Made by a program: the position numbers and the translations under genes. A stretch of DNA of 64,000 nt. It comes from Lojkania enalia (lineage: Eukaryota > Ascomycota > Dothideomycetes > Pleosporales). Each line of letters opens with the position of its first letter. The first letter of the stretch is position 1. A model generated the notes under the pieces. The model saw only the letters and a list, made by a program, of their open reading frames with translations, was not told the origin of the DNA and ran no database searches. Shown here piece after piece: positions 47,400 to 59,624 of this stretch. The DNA lies in the NCBI GenBank assembly GCA_010094045.1, contig ML986597.1, positions 1 to 64,000 on the forward strand, given 5' to 3'.

Positions 47400-50300
47400 T
47401 AAGAAGAAGATACTTAGTACTCCTAGCGATTAGGAGGATTAGCTTGAGCAGCGTAAACTAACAGCTAGTAGGCTAAGAGTATAAGAATATTTGGATCCAA
47501 GCGTACCTCCTAAAGAGGTTAAAATCTATAGGCTAGAACCTCCCCTCTCTAATATGGGTGAGTTCCGGACCCCGAAGATAAATCTAGAAGGGGAAATAGA
47601 AAGATACCCCTCTAGCAGAGTTATATATAAGGAGATAACCTCGATATAAACAATAGATTGGAACTGGGTAAGGGACTAGTATAACTAATAGAGGAAGGAT
47701 TAGATTAAGATCGACGACGCTCTCCGTACTATATATAGTAATATTCTAACGATAATATCGCCTTAATATAAAGTAATACTTAGCAATAATATAACTAGCT
47801 ACGAGATTCTTAGAATCTTATAGGAAAAGTTAGCGCCTACTATTAAGTTAAGGGAGCAACTAATCTAGAAGGAATATTAAGCTCTCCTTAAGTACCCAAC
47901 TAATAGAGAGGTAGAGAAGTAGCTAAATTAGTAGAATCAGGTAATCTGTCGTACTAAAGCTGCTAGCTTAGCAGAAGTTTAGGGCCTTAGAGTAGAAAAG
48001 GATTTTCTTCTAACGGTTACTAAGAAAGATAAGGTGTGGGCGCTAATCTATATAGTACCGATTAACGCTAAAAATAAGCTAGGTAGGATTAATTAACCAA
48101 TTCCTATAATTAAACAATTGGTATACTAATATGCTAATTACTATAGATATTTTAATCTATAGAAAGCGCTCGGCTTGTTTACAGCTTCACAACATCTATT
48201 AATTTCTTAAGCAAATTCTAATAGTACTATATAGTAGCTTTAAGAAAAATCTGGTTTGCGATCGCGTACTCTACTACCCTACTTCTATAAGAAGCGGCAC
48301 TTCTAGAGTAATTGCAAGTACGTAAACGAATCGATTAAGCTACTAAACTGGGTACTAGATTAGGAAATACTAAAAGCCCGAGATAATATCTTAAATAGGA
48401 ATAACTAGGGGAAAAAGAATACCCTAAAGGTAAATATAGAAAAATATAAGAAGTCGAAATCCTTATTCGATAGTAAAGCTTCTACGAAAGCTACTAGCTT
48501 CTAGGGAAATACTCAGGTGATTTAAAGGGGCAATTTTTCAGCGAGTACTACCCCTAAGAAAGAAGATACTAGTATCCTAAATTAGTAGATACTTGATCTA
48601 GGTTCTAATATCTATATATGCAACTCTAAGGCTTTTAGTTAGTAGACTACTCGGATGGTAAATTCTAAAGATAAAATTGCTGCGGGAGGTAGTATATATC
48701 TTATATTAGAATAGGGTACTATTATAATTATAATTAATTCTCCTACAGGCCTAAGGGATATTAAGCTAATAGAAGTCGCTTACGTCCCTTAGTTGCTAAC
48801 TAATATAATGGCCCTAATTAGAAATAGGGAATAGAGTATTTAGTTCAACTCAGGCAGAGATTACCTTTACTAGTATAATTACTATAATATCGTTTGTTAT
48901 TTAGAGTTGTTTAATAGCTACTAGCTACTAGACGCAGACCTAGTAAAAAGGCCTCTACTCGATTTACTTTCCGGATATAAGACAGTTGTAGCAATTAAGG
49001 AAAAGTTCTTCTATCGCTAGTAACTAATATAAATTATTTCTTTAGCTAAAGCGTACCGATTATTAGGCTACTTAGGTAGAGATTTAGTATTAGCCCTACC
49101 TTAGGCAGCTGAGGGTATCTAGTTAAGCAATTAGGAAGTACTAGTATAGTAAGATTACTAGATATATATACAAGCGAAGTTATTACAGTAGATTAGCTGG
49201 TGTAGTTAGCTTTACCTAGCTACTAAACTATTTAAGAGAATCGCGATTGATATTATATAACTTTAGAAGAACCACGAGAGGTGCTATAATAGTAAGAGAT
49301 ATCTATTTTATATAGTTAATCAGGTATCCTAATAGTATAAAGAATTTATAATATATAATTAGTTAAAATCCACCCTCGCGAAAGCCTTTAAAATACTATT
49401 AGTAAAAATTAAATAACAGTATAAAAGAAAGATCGTATATATCTGTATAGATAACAACTTAAGCTTCTTAGAACTTACAGAAGTATTACTTAATTAAGAA
49501 ATTGCGATTGAAGCTCGCGCGCCTTATACGCCTAAGTAGAATAGTCTAGCGGAGTAAGTAGGATACTAAATTATAACCCGCACGCGCGCTCTCGCGATAG
49601 AAGGTAATATCTCTAATAAATATACTAACAAATTAGTTTACACGGTAATATACCTACTTAATAAGACGCCGATTGCAAGCCTTTAATTTAAAACCCTATA
49701 TAAGGCCGTTTTTAGCTATAAACTGTCTCTTACTCACCTTTAGGTTATAAGATCGCAAGCGTACGTTTTAGATAAAACTCTATTAAAAGGTAATAAACTA
49801 GCGTCGTAGATACTAATCGGGAAACTCTTATAATACAGGAGTACGAATATATACTAAGTGCTGATTCCGAAACTAAAACGGGTACTTAATACCAGGGACG
49901 TTGTATTTAGCGATATTATATCTAGTAAGGAAGAGGAATATCTACTAAAAGAATCTCTAGAGAAGATTCTTTTTCAAATTAATAATATTAAGAGCTCTAT
50001 TAATAGTAGTAACGATGAAATGATTAAAGTCGCAGAAGCGATCTACGAGGATTAGCTGCCTAATTAAGATATCTCTACTGAGTCAGCAGGTAATTTAATT
50101 AGTAAGAAGGCCTATTAGTAGGAGAATACTATTTTTAAAGAACAAATTGACGATATTACTAGTAATTAGAAACTCCTAACGCTAGAATTAATACCAGCAC
50201 TAGTGCTAAGAAATCAGGATGCCCCTATAGCGCTGCTAGTAGATAGTAAGGATACTGCGTTTAGCGATAATTTGCTATAAGGATAGTAACTATCGCCTCC

Positions 50301-52160
50301 TTATACTTCTATACTCTTAAGAAGAATAAATAATGCCCCGCGGAGGGAAGAAATTAGTAGTTAAGTATTAAGAGATAATATAATCTAGGGAGGCAGGTTT
50401 CTACGCAGCCGCAGGCCACCTTAGTTATACTTTACTACCTTCGCAGCACTATCTAATAGCGAGCTAATACCGGCAAATTATATGAAGGAAACTTGTACTA
50501 TCGGAAAATATTATTGCAATTAGCTTCTACTAGAACCGAAGTACTATAAGAATCTAAAGAATTACCCTTTTAGTACTAGCTTCTATAAGGCCTGTCGCGC
50601 TGAGTTATAGAAGTAGGAGGATATAGATATCTAGTAAAAGGTAATAATCCTCTAAGACTCTGCTAAAATTCTCCTAGTAATATAGGTATTCGCATATAAA
50701 TTTAATAAGAACGGTTTCCTATATAAATTTAAGGCTAGATTAGTCGTACGCGGCGATCTGCAATCTTAATAGGGAGATACCTATACTATTATACTAGCCG
50801 CACGAACCTTTCGCTTTCTAATATCGATTGCAACTTATTTTAAACTTAATATATACCAGTTTAATGTCGTTAACACATTCCTTAACTGCTGATTAGATAG
50901 GTTAATATATATCTATATACTAGAAGGTTTTGTATATAAGTATAGGAAATATCTACAACTATAGAAAGTTATATACAGCCTTAAGGATGCTCCGAAACTT
51001 TGGTATTATAAGCTAGATAGGACTCTAAGGTAATTAGGCCTTAAAATAGTACTAGGAATATCTTGCTTATACGTAAATAATAAGCTAATCGTCTTCTTTT
51101 ACGTTAATAATATTATAATCCTAGTTTACCTATTAAATATCTCTGCTAAGCAGAAATTTGAATCGCAATTAAGTAATAAATACGAACTTTAATCCTTCGG
51201 AGATCTAAATTAGTTTCTAGGAGTTTGAGTCGTACGTAATATACAGTAGCGTAAGACCTGGCTGCTACAGGACTTATTTATTAATAAGGTAGCAGCGCGA
51301 TTTAATATTACGGTTAATAAGAAGGCGCTGAGTACGCCTCTATACGAGAATATACTACTAGCTGCTACTAAGGAATCCTCTAATAGGATATCTTACTACT
51401 AATAACTAATTAGTTATCTAGCCTGGATCGTAGTTTTTACACGCCCTGATATCGCGTGAGTGTACTCGATATTATTATAATACCTCTAGAACCCTAGTAA
51501 TTATTATATTAACGCTACCTTAAGGGTATAGCGATATCTAATTAGTACGAAGTACTTAGTAATTACAGCAACAGCTGATGATATATAAAACACTTCTACT
51601 ATCAGCTAGAGTAGTAATACTGATTATGTTAACCCTATAGAGCAATTACTATTCTATAGCATATCTAATACAGCCTTCGGCGATAATCCTAATACTCGTT
51701 AAAGTTCTTATAGCTATATATTTTAACTTTTTAGGATGCCGATCGATTGGAAAGCCTTAATTTAGCGTAAGGTTATAAAATCGACTACTGAGGCAGAATT
51801 ATTAGCACTATTAGTCGCCGGATTAGAAATGGAGTAGTAGTAGAAGGCCTTCGCCTTACTGCGCTTCTATATTAACGCGCAACCAGTACTACTTTATAAT
51901 AATTAATAAATAGTAGATATTGTAAATAAGCTATCTGAGCGTCTTAATACTAAACTTCGCTATGTAGATATATACCAGTACTAGCTACGTTAAGAAGTAG
52001 CAGAGTAGAGACTTACAATTAGTTGGCAACCGACGAATCTAATGCCAGCCGACGGCCTTACAAAAGTTCTACAGCCGTAACAATACTAAAGGTTTATTAA
52101 GCAACTGAAAATAGAAGATATTTCAGCTAGAATCGAATCTCAGGAATTTCTATCAGCTAA
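47400..52160 (+). pseudogene. Copia-2 gag-pol remnant
   Basis: Slightly better preserved than copia-1 in parts. The protease region near 48,590-48,620 reads LGSNIYICNSKAF. The integrase block APYTPKQNSLAE lies near 49,520-49,555, followed by a 65-codon open stretch at 49,858-50,055 (residues after the integrase core). Reverse transcriptase lies about 50,690-51,120 with FKARLVVRGDLQ and an active-site box reading FYVNNI instead of YVDD. RNase H (STTEAELLAL) lies near 51,780. Many stops; not functional. Confidence 0.9.
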
Positions 52161-52360
52161 ATAAATCGATTACTAACAAGAATCTTAGAGGGTGATCAAA
52201 AATTGATTATAACTTACCCTATATCACATTAAATTGATATTTCTACAAGCGTACTTAGCTCTACTACCAGTTACTCTATACAATTTACCTCTTTTAGTAT
52301 AGTATCTACCTTCATTTTTTTCGACGCAGCTTCTCCTTCGCAGTTAAAGCTGGGGGGGTA

Positions 52361-52564
52361 TATTATAGGGATTTTCGGCTAGTCTGCCGAGCTGTATTAG
52401 ATATCGACGTATAATATCACGGTCGATATCACGCCGGATATTACGCTGGATATTAGCTAATATACCCCTTTTTCATGTACATAAATATGGCCCGCTGGCT
52501 ATCTTCAATCAAGCAGTTCAGCTCCTCATCTCCCTCCCTGAGACAAGATTCGCCTCTCACCACA
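52361..52564 (+). repeat. Copia-2 3' LTR (204 bp)
   Basis: Collinear with the 5' LTR; preceded by a gctggggggg purine tract and followed by the TSD atttt. Confidence 0.93.
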
Positions 52565-55500
52565 ATTTTAGACGGCTATAAAAGCTACCTTAACTAGAAA
52601 TTTAAAGATTAATACTTTATACGAAAGATTCTAATACTTTATATACCTTCTTATTTATTATATATACTTCAGCCTTTTAATATAGTTTACTTTTTACTAT
52701 TAAAGCTAAAATACTTATAGTATATATAAAACTTAGTACGCCAACGCGTCTACTATATTAATAAAAAAGGCTTTCTTCCAGCCTTTAAGGACGCGTTTTT
52801 TAATATATTTACGTATAAGAACTATTAAAAGGCTTTTAAAGTAATAGAAATTATTCTTCTAAATATATAGGTTATATTAAATCGCCTTAACATATAACTA
52901 TATACCCTACTAAAACTACTTCTATAAGAAGACTTCTAATAGTCTAAAACTCTAAGTAATATATATAAATTTGGGTTACAATTAATACTTATACGAAAGT
53001 CCTTTATACAATTACTAAAAGAGGTGTAAGAAGGATTCTTACAGCTTATAAAAGGTGCTAAGTTAATACTATATTAGAATACGCTTCTTTAAGCTTATAA
53101 CTCTAAGCTTAAAAGGTAATTAGAAGAAGTAACTAAGCGTAAAACGTATAAAAGAAAGTATATTTAGTATAGCGGTACAGTATTATATAGTAAAGGATCT
53201 TTATACATAGCTGCTGAAGTATCTATAAGCTCTTAGCCCTTTAAGAAGACTCGTAGTACTAATACTTAAGAAAGGGCTCAACCAGCTTAACGCTACTATA
53301 GTAACTGTAGTAAGACTGGATATAACGCTTATACGTGCTAAAAGGATAGTAGGGAAAATTCTAAATTAGATAAAAGTATATTATATATAGAATCTTTTAT
53401 TAGTATTAAGTAAATTAACTTTTTATATATAGTATTTATTGCGCTAAGAAAAAGTAGCCGCTTTAATAGTTTAGCCGCTTCGATAGTAGAATATATTAAT
53501 AGTAATATATAAAATATAGGATATATTTTAGCTAATTTAGGTAGCTTTAATCTATAAATATACAAGAATACCTTTATAATAACCTTATAAGAGCCTATAT
53601 TCTTCTAGTTAAACTTTTTTAACGGTCTTTATATACGTATATTTCTAATATCTAGCTAGACTAAATTACTAACCTAGTAGTTAGAGGCTAGTATATACTT
53701 ACAGTTAGTATACTCTTATTAGAATACTTATATCTAGATAAGTTCTTCTCTAATATACTCTATAATACCCTTTATCTTATTAACTAGTCTATTAGCTTTC
53801 TAGACTATTAGGGACTATTTTAATAGTTAATAGATTCTTATAGACGGTTTAAAGCCTATTTAAGGGTGCTAGTTAAAGTAGGCTAGAAATAGAGAGACTT
53901 TTATTAATTTAGACACTATATTATTTACTTTAAACTATACTATTAGTAGCTATTTAATCTAGTTATTTTATTTATAGCTAGTATAAGCTTAGAAAACCTA
54001 TTCTATTACTACGTTAGTATTTTCTATCTAGCTATTAGTTTCTAGATAGAAGCTAGTTAATATATATATATTAATTTATAGCTATCTATAGAGTTTTTAG
54101 TAAAAGGTAGAAATAAACTATATCTTACAGTCGGATATAATAGTATATAGTAGTCTATAGTAAACCTATATATAGTAATAGAATAGTTGGATAATATTAG
54201 AAGTTTCGATTCTTATATATAGTATTAAGTATCTATACTTACTAAGCCTATTAACTACTACTATAATATTTATATAACCTTCTAATTCTAGTAGATTAGT
54301 TTTAATAATCTATAGTACTTCTTTTTAGAAGTTTTACTTCTTTAGTATATATAATAATAGTTTATATATTATTATACTAAGTTAAATATCTTTAACTAAT
54401 AGTATTTACGCTAGAGTAGTTCTAAGGTCTTTTCTTAACTAAAGTATCTACTAGATAGTAAGTTATAGATAGCTTATAGTAGCTTAAGCTTTAGCTTGTT
54501 ATAGTCTAGTATTATAAGTTAATCTTAGTAGTAGAGTTAGTTATTATACTCTTTATAGTTAGCTAGAATTAAGAGCTTAAATTAATAAGTTCTTTCTCTT
54601 AGTAGCTTTAGAGTATTTTAGATTAGATTATTATTCGGGTATTCTTTATTAATAATCTCTATAATTAATTAACCTATTTTTATCTATTAGAATAGTTTAG
54701 GACGAAGTAATATCTATTAATAACTTCTACAGGCCTCTTCTTATATAGGCTTATTCTATAATCTTCGAGTTAAAGTATTAGACTTTTTTCTAAGTTTTCT
54801 AGATTAGTATATAATACTAAAGTTAAACCTTAATATATATTCTAATTAATAGGCCTATTAGTAGCTTAGCTATTTTATTATTACAAAGTACTATAAGTTC
54901 TTATAATTATTTAGTACTTCTATAGAGAATACTATACCTTCTAATTCGGGCCTCTATTACTTAAAATATTAGATAATTGTAAGTATTTCCTTATTATATA
55001 TTTTATAGTTACCTTTAGTAGAGTTTATACGCTTAGAGAAGTAGATAATAGGTCTTAGTTTACTGTTAGCGCCTCTCTAGAATAGTATACTAGCTATTAT
55101 AAAATTAAACGTATTAGCTTCTACTACTATTAGTAGCTTAGGGTTAAAATATTAGAGAATTAGTATAGAGATAAAGACATCTTTTAGGTAGTTAAAGGAA
55201 TATTAACAGCTATTATTCTAGTTAAATCGAGTGTTCTTCTTAGTTAGGGCTACTAAGGGGGAGACTTTTTATAAGAAGTTACTAATAAATTATTAGTAGA
55301 AGTTTATAAAGCTTATAAAGGCTTAAATATCTTTTATATTTTTAAAGTATTTCTAGTTAATAATTATTTCTACCTTCTTCGGGTTTATATAGATCTCTTC
55401 TATAATAATTATATATTCTAGATAAGTTACTTCTAACTAGTAGAACTTATATTTATTTATATTAAACTATAAACTATTTACTTTTAAGACTTTAAAAACT

Positions 55501-57318
55501 AGCTAGATATACTACTTATAATTCTTTAGATTCTTACTAAATATTAGAATATTATTAATATAGGTAGTATAGAATATATTAAAGTATAGTCTTAATATAT
55601 TATTTATAAAGTATTAGAACGTACTTAAAATATTAGCTAGGTTAAAGAATATTACTAAGTATTTAAATAGCTAATAGTATATATAAAAAATAGTCTTCTA
55701 TTTATCTCCTTTAGTAATTCTTAGTTTATTAAACGTGGTAATAATATTAAGTTTTATATAGTATTTAGCTTTACTAAATTAGGTTAATATTTTTTAGATT
55801 AGTAAAATTAGATATTAGTTCTTAATAGTAATAGTATTTAGGGTTCTATAGTCTATATAGAATTGGAGACTATCTTTAGATTTTTTTTATAAAGATTATA
55901 GATATAGCTATTAGTAATAAGCTTACTCTAATAAATCTCTTAGATAAGTTCTTATTAAGGTACTTTCTTAGTACCTTTAACTTATTCTAGAATATCTTAT
56001 AGAGTAGACTAAAACTAGCTTATTTACTATTTTCTAGTTTAATCTTATAATTATATAGTTATTATTTAAGCAGCTTATTTATATTCTTATATAAGAAAAT
56101 AGATAATAGGTTATAGTATTTTTTAGGTACTTTAGTAATAGGGTTAGTATATACCTTTAAAGCTAGAGCTTTATTAATATTAGCTATTAATATAGCGAAG
56201 ATTTTATAGTTAGAATATTAGAAGAGTTAAACTAGTAGTATAGTACTTATATAGTATATATCTAGTTATAGTATAGACTTTAGGTATTTAAACTTAAATA
56301 GATCCTCTTAGTTATAATCTTTATTTAAAGTTAAATTAGTTTTAGTTTTAGACTCTTTTAACTAGTATAATATTTTAGATAGTTAGTAATTATATTAGAT
56401 ATAGCTTAATAGATAGAGCTTTAAGTAGTACTATCTAGGCTTTAAGCTATATAAGGGTTATAAATTAGTTACTTTAGAATCTTCTTTTATATTAGGTTTA
56501 GGTAGTTTATAGTCTTTAATAACTATTTAAGTAGCTTATTAGTAGATAGTAATACTAGTAGATTATAAGTATTAAGTTAGGTATTAGTTAGTAGTAAAAA
56601 CTAGCTATTTATTCTTATAGTCTAGGTTTATATAATATTTATATATTTATAGCTATCTTAAAATTAACTAGTATTTTTCTAGTATAGTTATATAGAAATA
56701 TACTATTTCTAAATAGTTTAGGTATTAGAGAATTAGAGAAATTAAATAGAAAATAGTTCTTTTATAGAAAACTTCTCTATTAAAGCTGGTTAAGTATAGG
56801 TTATATAAGAGTTATATTTTTTAGAGTTTTAGGGTATATACGAGGTTTTTATAGATATAACTATAACTAGTAGCCCTAGTATTAATAAGAATATTAATAT
56901 TTTACTAAACTAGGTCTTAATAGATTAAAAAAAGAGTTAAGATCTAGTAGTTTTATAACTATTTCTATAGAAGCTAGTTCTATAGATATATAGAGATTTA
57001 ATATAAGTATAGTTCTAAAAAGTAATTTACTTCTAGAACAGACCTTTTAGTAATATTCTAGTTAGTAAAACTAGCTGCGTTTAAGAATAAGAGTAATAGC
57101 CTTATCTATAGAATAATAAGCGTATTAAGAATTAGTTAGAAGATTAGTTAGAGGATTAAGAGTAGGACCTATAGGGTATAGTAGAGCTCTAAGACTCTTA
57201 ATAGATTAATAGTAGAGGGGCGCTATATTTTAGTAAAATATATTTCTTACTACTATACTTATAATAATATCTTTTATAGTAGCGCCTTTCTTATTTATTA
57301 GAGCTTATAGGCGTATAG

Positions 57319-57858
57319 TATTATGAACACAGAACGCTAAGAGGCACCGCCTCTGTGGCTAGGGCTTGATCCAACATCAGCTACTGTGGAGGTCGACTCG
57401 GACGAGGACCGACAGGGTAATAACAGGCAGAAGCATGTTAGGGACCAGTCATCGGATAGTAAGCAGTAGGACTGCGGGAACTGGGGAGATAATTGGTTGG
57501 ACGATAAAGCATGGCACAACCTATACACGTGACTATAGCAGAAGTGTTAGGTATGACAGGATGGACCTGACAGACCTAACAGACCTAACAAGCTAGGCTT
57601 AGCGGTCTTGGACTTGACTATATAAGAAGGGGAGATCTTCTACTAAGATTAAGTCCTTCGTAGTTATTCTCGCAGATTTATCTCGTTACTCTGTTAGACT
57701 TCTAAATATACTTGTTACATTCGAAGAACCGGCGAACCTAATACTCTCTCATCACTAAAGCCACCACCTCTAACCAACCTAATGTAAATAAGGCCCCGGC
57801 GCGCGTACGACTGCAACGGCGGTCGTTATATATACCAGCAGCACATAGGTTAGTAATA
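57319..57858 (+). repeat. Solo LTR of the gypsy-1 family, barely RIP-mutated
   Basis: 540 bp related to the gypsy-1 LTRs, with the TSD tatag (57,314-57,318 and 57,859-57,863), inserted in gypsy-B. It keeps many CpA/TpG sites that are TpA in the LTRs at 2,269 and 9,200. Short open frames within it on both strands are not genes. Confidence 0.9.
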
Positions 57859-58776
57859 TATAGCTAAAAGTATTAAGTTCTATAATATTTAGGTCCTTCT
57901 AGTAAATAGTATAATACTTTAGTTATTTATAATAGTTACTAGATAGATAATATAAGTTAATATTATATAGGGAAATTAGGTTAGTATAGTTATTTAGGGT
58001 ACTAGATATTATAACACCTATTATAGTATAGCAGAGCTTATTAGAGAGAGAATATCGGAGGTATATAATTTATCTAATTTTATTTAGTTTAGTATCTATA
58101 ATTAGGCGTTAGAATTTAGTAAAATAAATAGGAAATCTACTTTAGCCTTATTTTAAGATCTCTAGCTTACTCTATACTATAGTCTTCTTATTCCAGTCGC
58201 TATAGGTAGATTTTAAAAAGGTAACTAAGCTATCTATAGAGTTAATACTCTTATCTATTAATAGGTTAACTAATATTACTAGGTCTTATTCTAGGCGAAA
58301 ATAGATATATAGAAGGCGGGTATATTTAGTTAGGTATTAGTTAGCGTTTCTTCCTAGTTTATAGTAGAGCTTTTTAATAAAGTATAAAAGCTCTAAATAT
58401 TTACTAGAAAATATTAAAAAGTTAGATAAATAGTTAGAATAGAAATATTGATTATATATAGTTTTAGGTAGATTAGAAGTTAATATAGATATCTATTTAG
58501 AAGCTAGGGTTATAAGCTAAATCGAGCTAAGGGCGGGTAATAGTTCTATTATTATTAATATACTAGTAGCTAATAGAGGGGTAGCTATTTAACAGCTACT
58601 AAATTCTCTTTATATCGCTTTAAGGTCTAATTTATAGTAGTTCTCTTAGGTTATTAAGGCTTCTACTAGCATCTCGTTCTTCTACTATAAAGAGTCTAGT
58701 TTACTTTAGATCTTTTTAAATATATTAACAAGTATATTCTTATCTATAGTATATAATAGTAGATAATATAATATAA

Positions 58777-59079
58777 TATTAAAGACGCTTATATATAGTT
58801 AGTTAATTATACTTTAGGTAGTTAACTCTATTACTATATACTATATATAAATATTAAAATATTATGTAAAAAATAGAGATATCTATATTATATAAGTTTT
58901 TATAGGGGCTAGGTTTATACTACTATATAGGCTAGTCGGGTTAGTAAAACCTTCTTCTATTATAGTTAAAATAAGTTGGTTATATTCTAACTAGTAGTTA
59001 ATAACTATTACTAGTAGCTAGTTTAGGTATTATAGTAAGGGTAGTATAGGTGTAGAGGTATTGCGGTATTACTGTAATA
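58777..59079 (-). repeat. Gypsy-B 5' LTR (reverse)
   Basis: 303 bp, followed by the TSD ctact and then the resumption of pogo-1 copy 4. Confidence 0.88.
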
Positions 59080-59084
59080 CTACT

Positions 59085-59624
59085 ATATATATAACTCTAC
59101 TATTTATTATTTATAAAGAACGCGTCTATATCTCTATATAGTATAAAGAAGTAGGTATACTATATAATTAGAAAATTTTAGTCTCTAAAAACGGCTGGAT
59201 AAATAATATATTTAGTTTTAAGTAGCTAAAGTACTTTAATAAGTATATAAAGATGCGTTAGGTAAGATTATATAGGCTACTTATTTTAGACGGCTATAAA
59301 AGCTACCTTAACTAGAAATTTAAAGATTACTACCTTATATAAAAGATTCTAATATTTTATATACCTTTTTATTTATTTTATATACTTTAGCCTCTTAATA
59401 TAGTTTACTTCTTACTATTAAAGCTAAAGTATTTATAGCGCGTATAAGACTTAGTATACTAATATATCTACTATATTAATAAAGAAGGCTTTTTTCTAGC
59501 CTTTAAGAACGCGTTTTTTAATATATTTATATATAAGAACTATTAAAAGACTTTTAAAGTAATAGGAATTATTTTTCTAAATATATAGGTTATATTAAAT
59601 CGCTTTAATATATAACTATATATT
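59085..59624 (+). mobile_element. Pogo-1 copy 4, second visible segment
   Basis: Continues the transposase region directly from 43,844 (the join reproduces the copy 1 sequence near 29,130). It is then cut by gypsy-C at 59,625, so the right end of the transposon is not in the window. Confidence 0.85.

Larger units (their letters stand above)
46911..52564 (+). mobile_element. Copia-2: complete Ty1/copia retrotransposon
   Basis: 5,654 bp, starting TGTTATGGGG and ending CACCACA, with 204-bp LTRs at 46,911-47,114 and 52,361-52,564 and the TSD atttt (46,906-46,910 and 52,565-52,569). The uninterrupted target is seen in pogo-1 copy 1 near 29,325. Collinear with copia-1 without net length change. 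The sequence gttataagccc follows the 5' LTR. Confidence 0.95.
45989..53496 (+). mobile_element. Pogo-1 copy 2, interrupted by copia-2
   Basis: Flanked by TA (45,987-45,988 and 53,497-53,498), with the pogo-1 inverted repeats at both ends. Without copia-2 and its TSD it is exactly 1,849 bp. It is inserted in the 3' part of gypsy-B pol; the empty site is seen in gypsy-A near 41,670. The transposase remnant runs from about 46,230 to 46,910 and resumes at 52,565-53,370. Confidence 0.93.
45424..58776 (-). pseudogene. Gypsy-B gag-pol remnant (minus)
   Basis: The reverse strand carries the same gag-pol as gypsy-A. Integrase lies about 53,640-54,500, and RNase H and reverse transcriptase about 54,900-56,000. 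The gag and protease part lies about 56,300-58,700 (split by the solo LTR). The 3' end is at 45,430-45,986, to the left of pogo-1 copy 2. Stops are frequent; no intact frame remains. Confidence 0.75.
43850..59079 (-). mobile_element. Gypsy-B: Ty3/gypsy element in minus orientation, heavily interrupted
   Basis: Bounded by the TSD ctact (43,845-43,849 and 59,080-59,084) inside pogo-1 copy 4. The LTRs are 43,850-45,423 (split by a small LTR element) and 58,777-59,079. Removing the small LTR element, pogo-1 copy 2 with copia-2, and the solo LTR at 57,319 leaves about 5.9 kb, close to gypsy-A. Confidence 0.9.

Noticed and set aside
57337..57596. Open frames on both strands within the solo LTR
   Set aside because: They lie wholly inside an LTR bounded by a TSD; not expected to encode protein.
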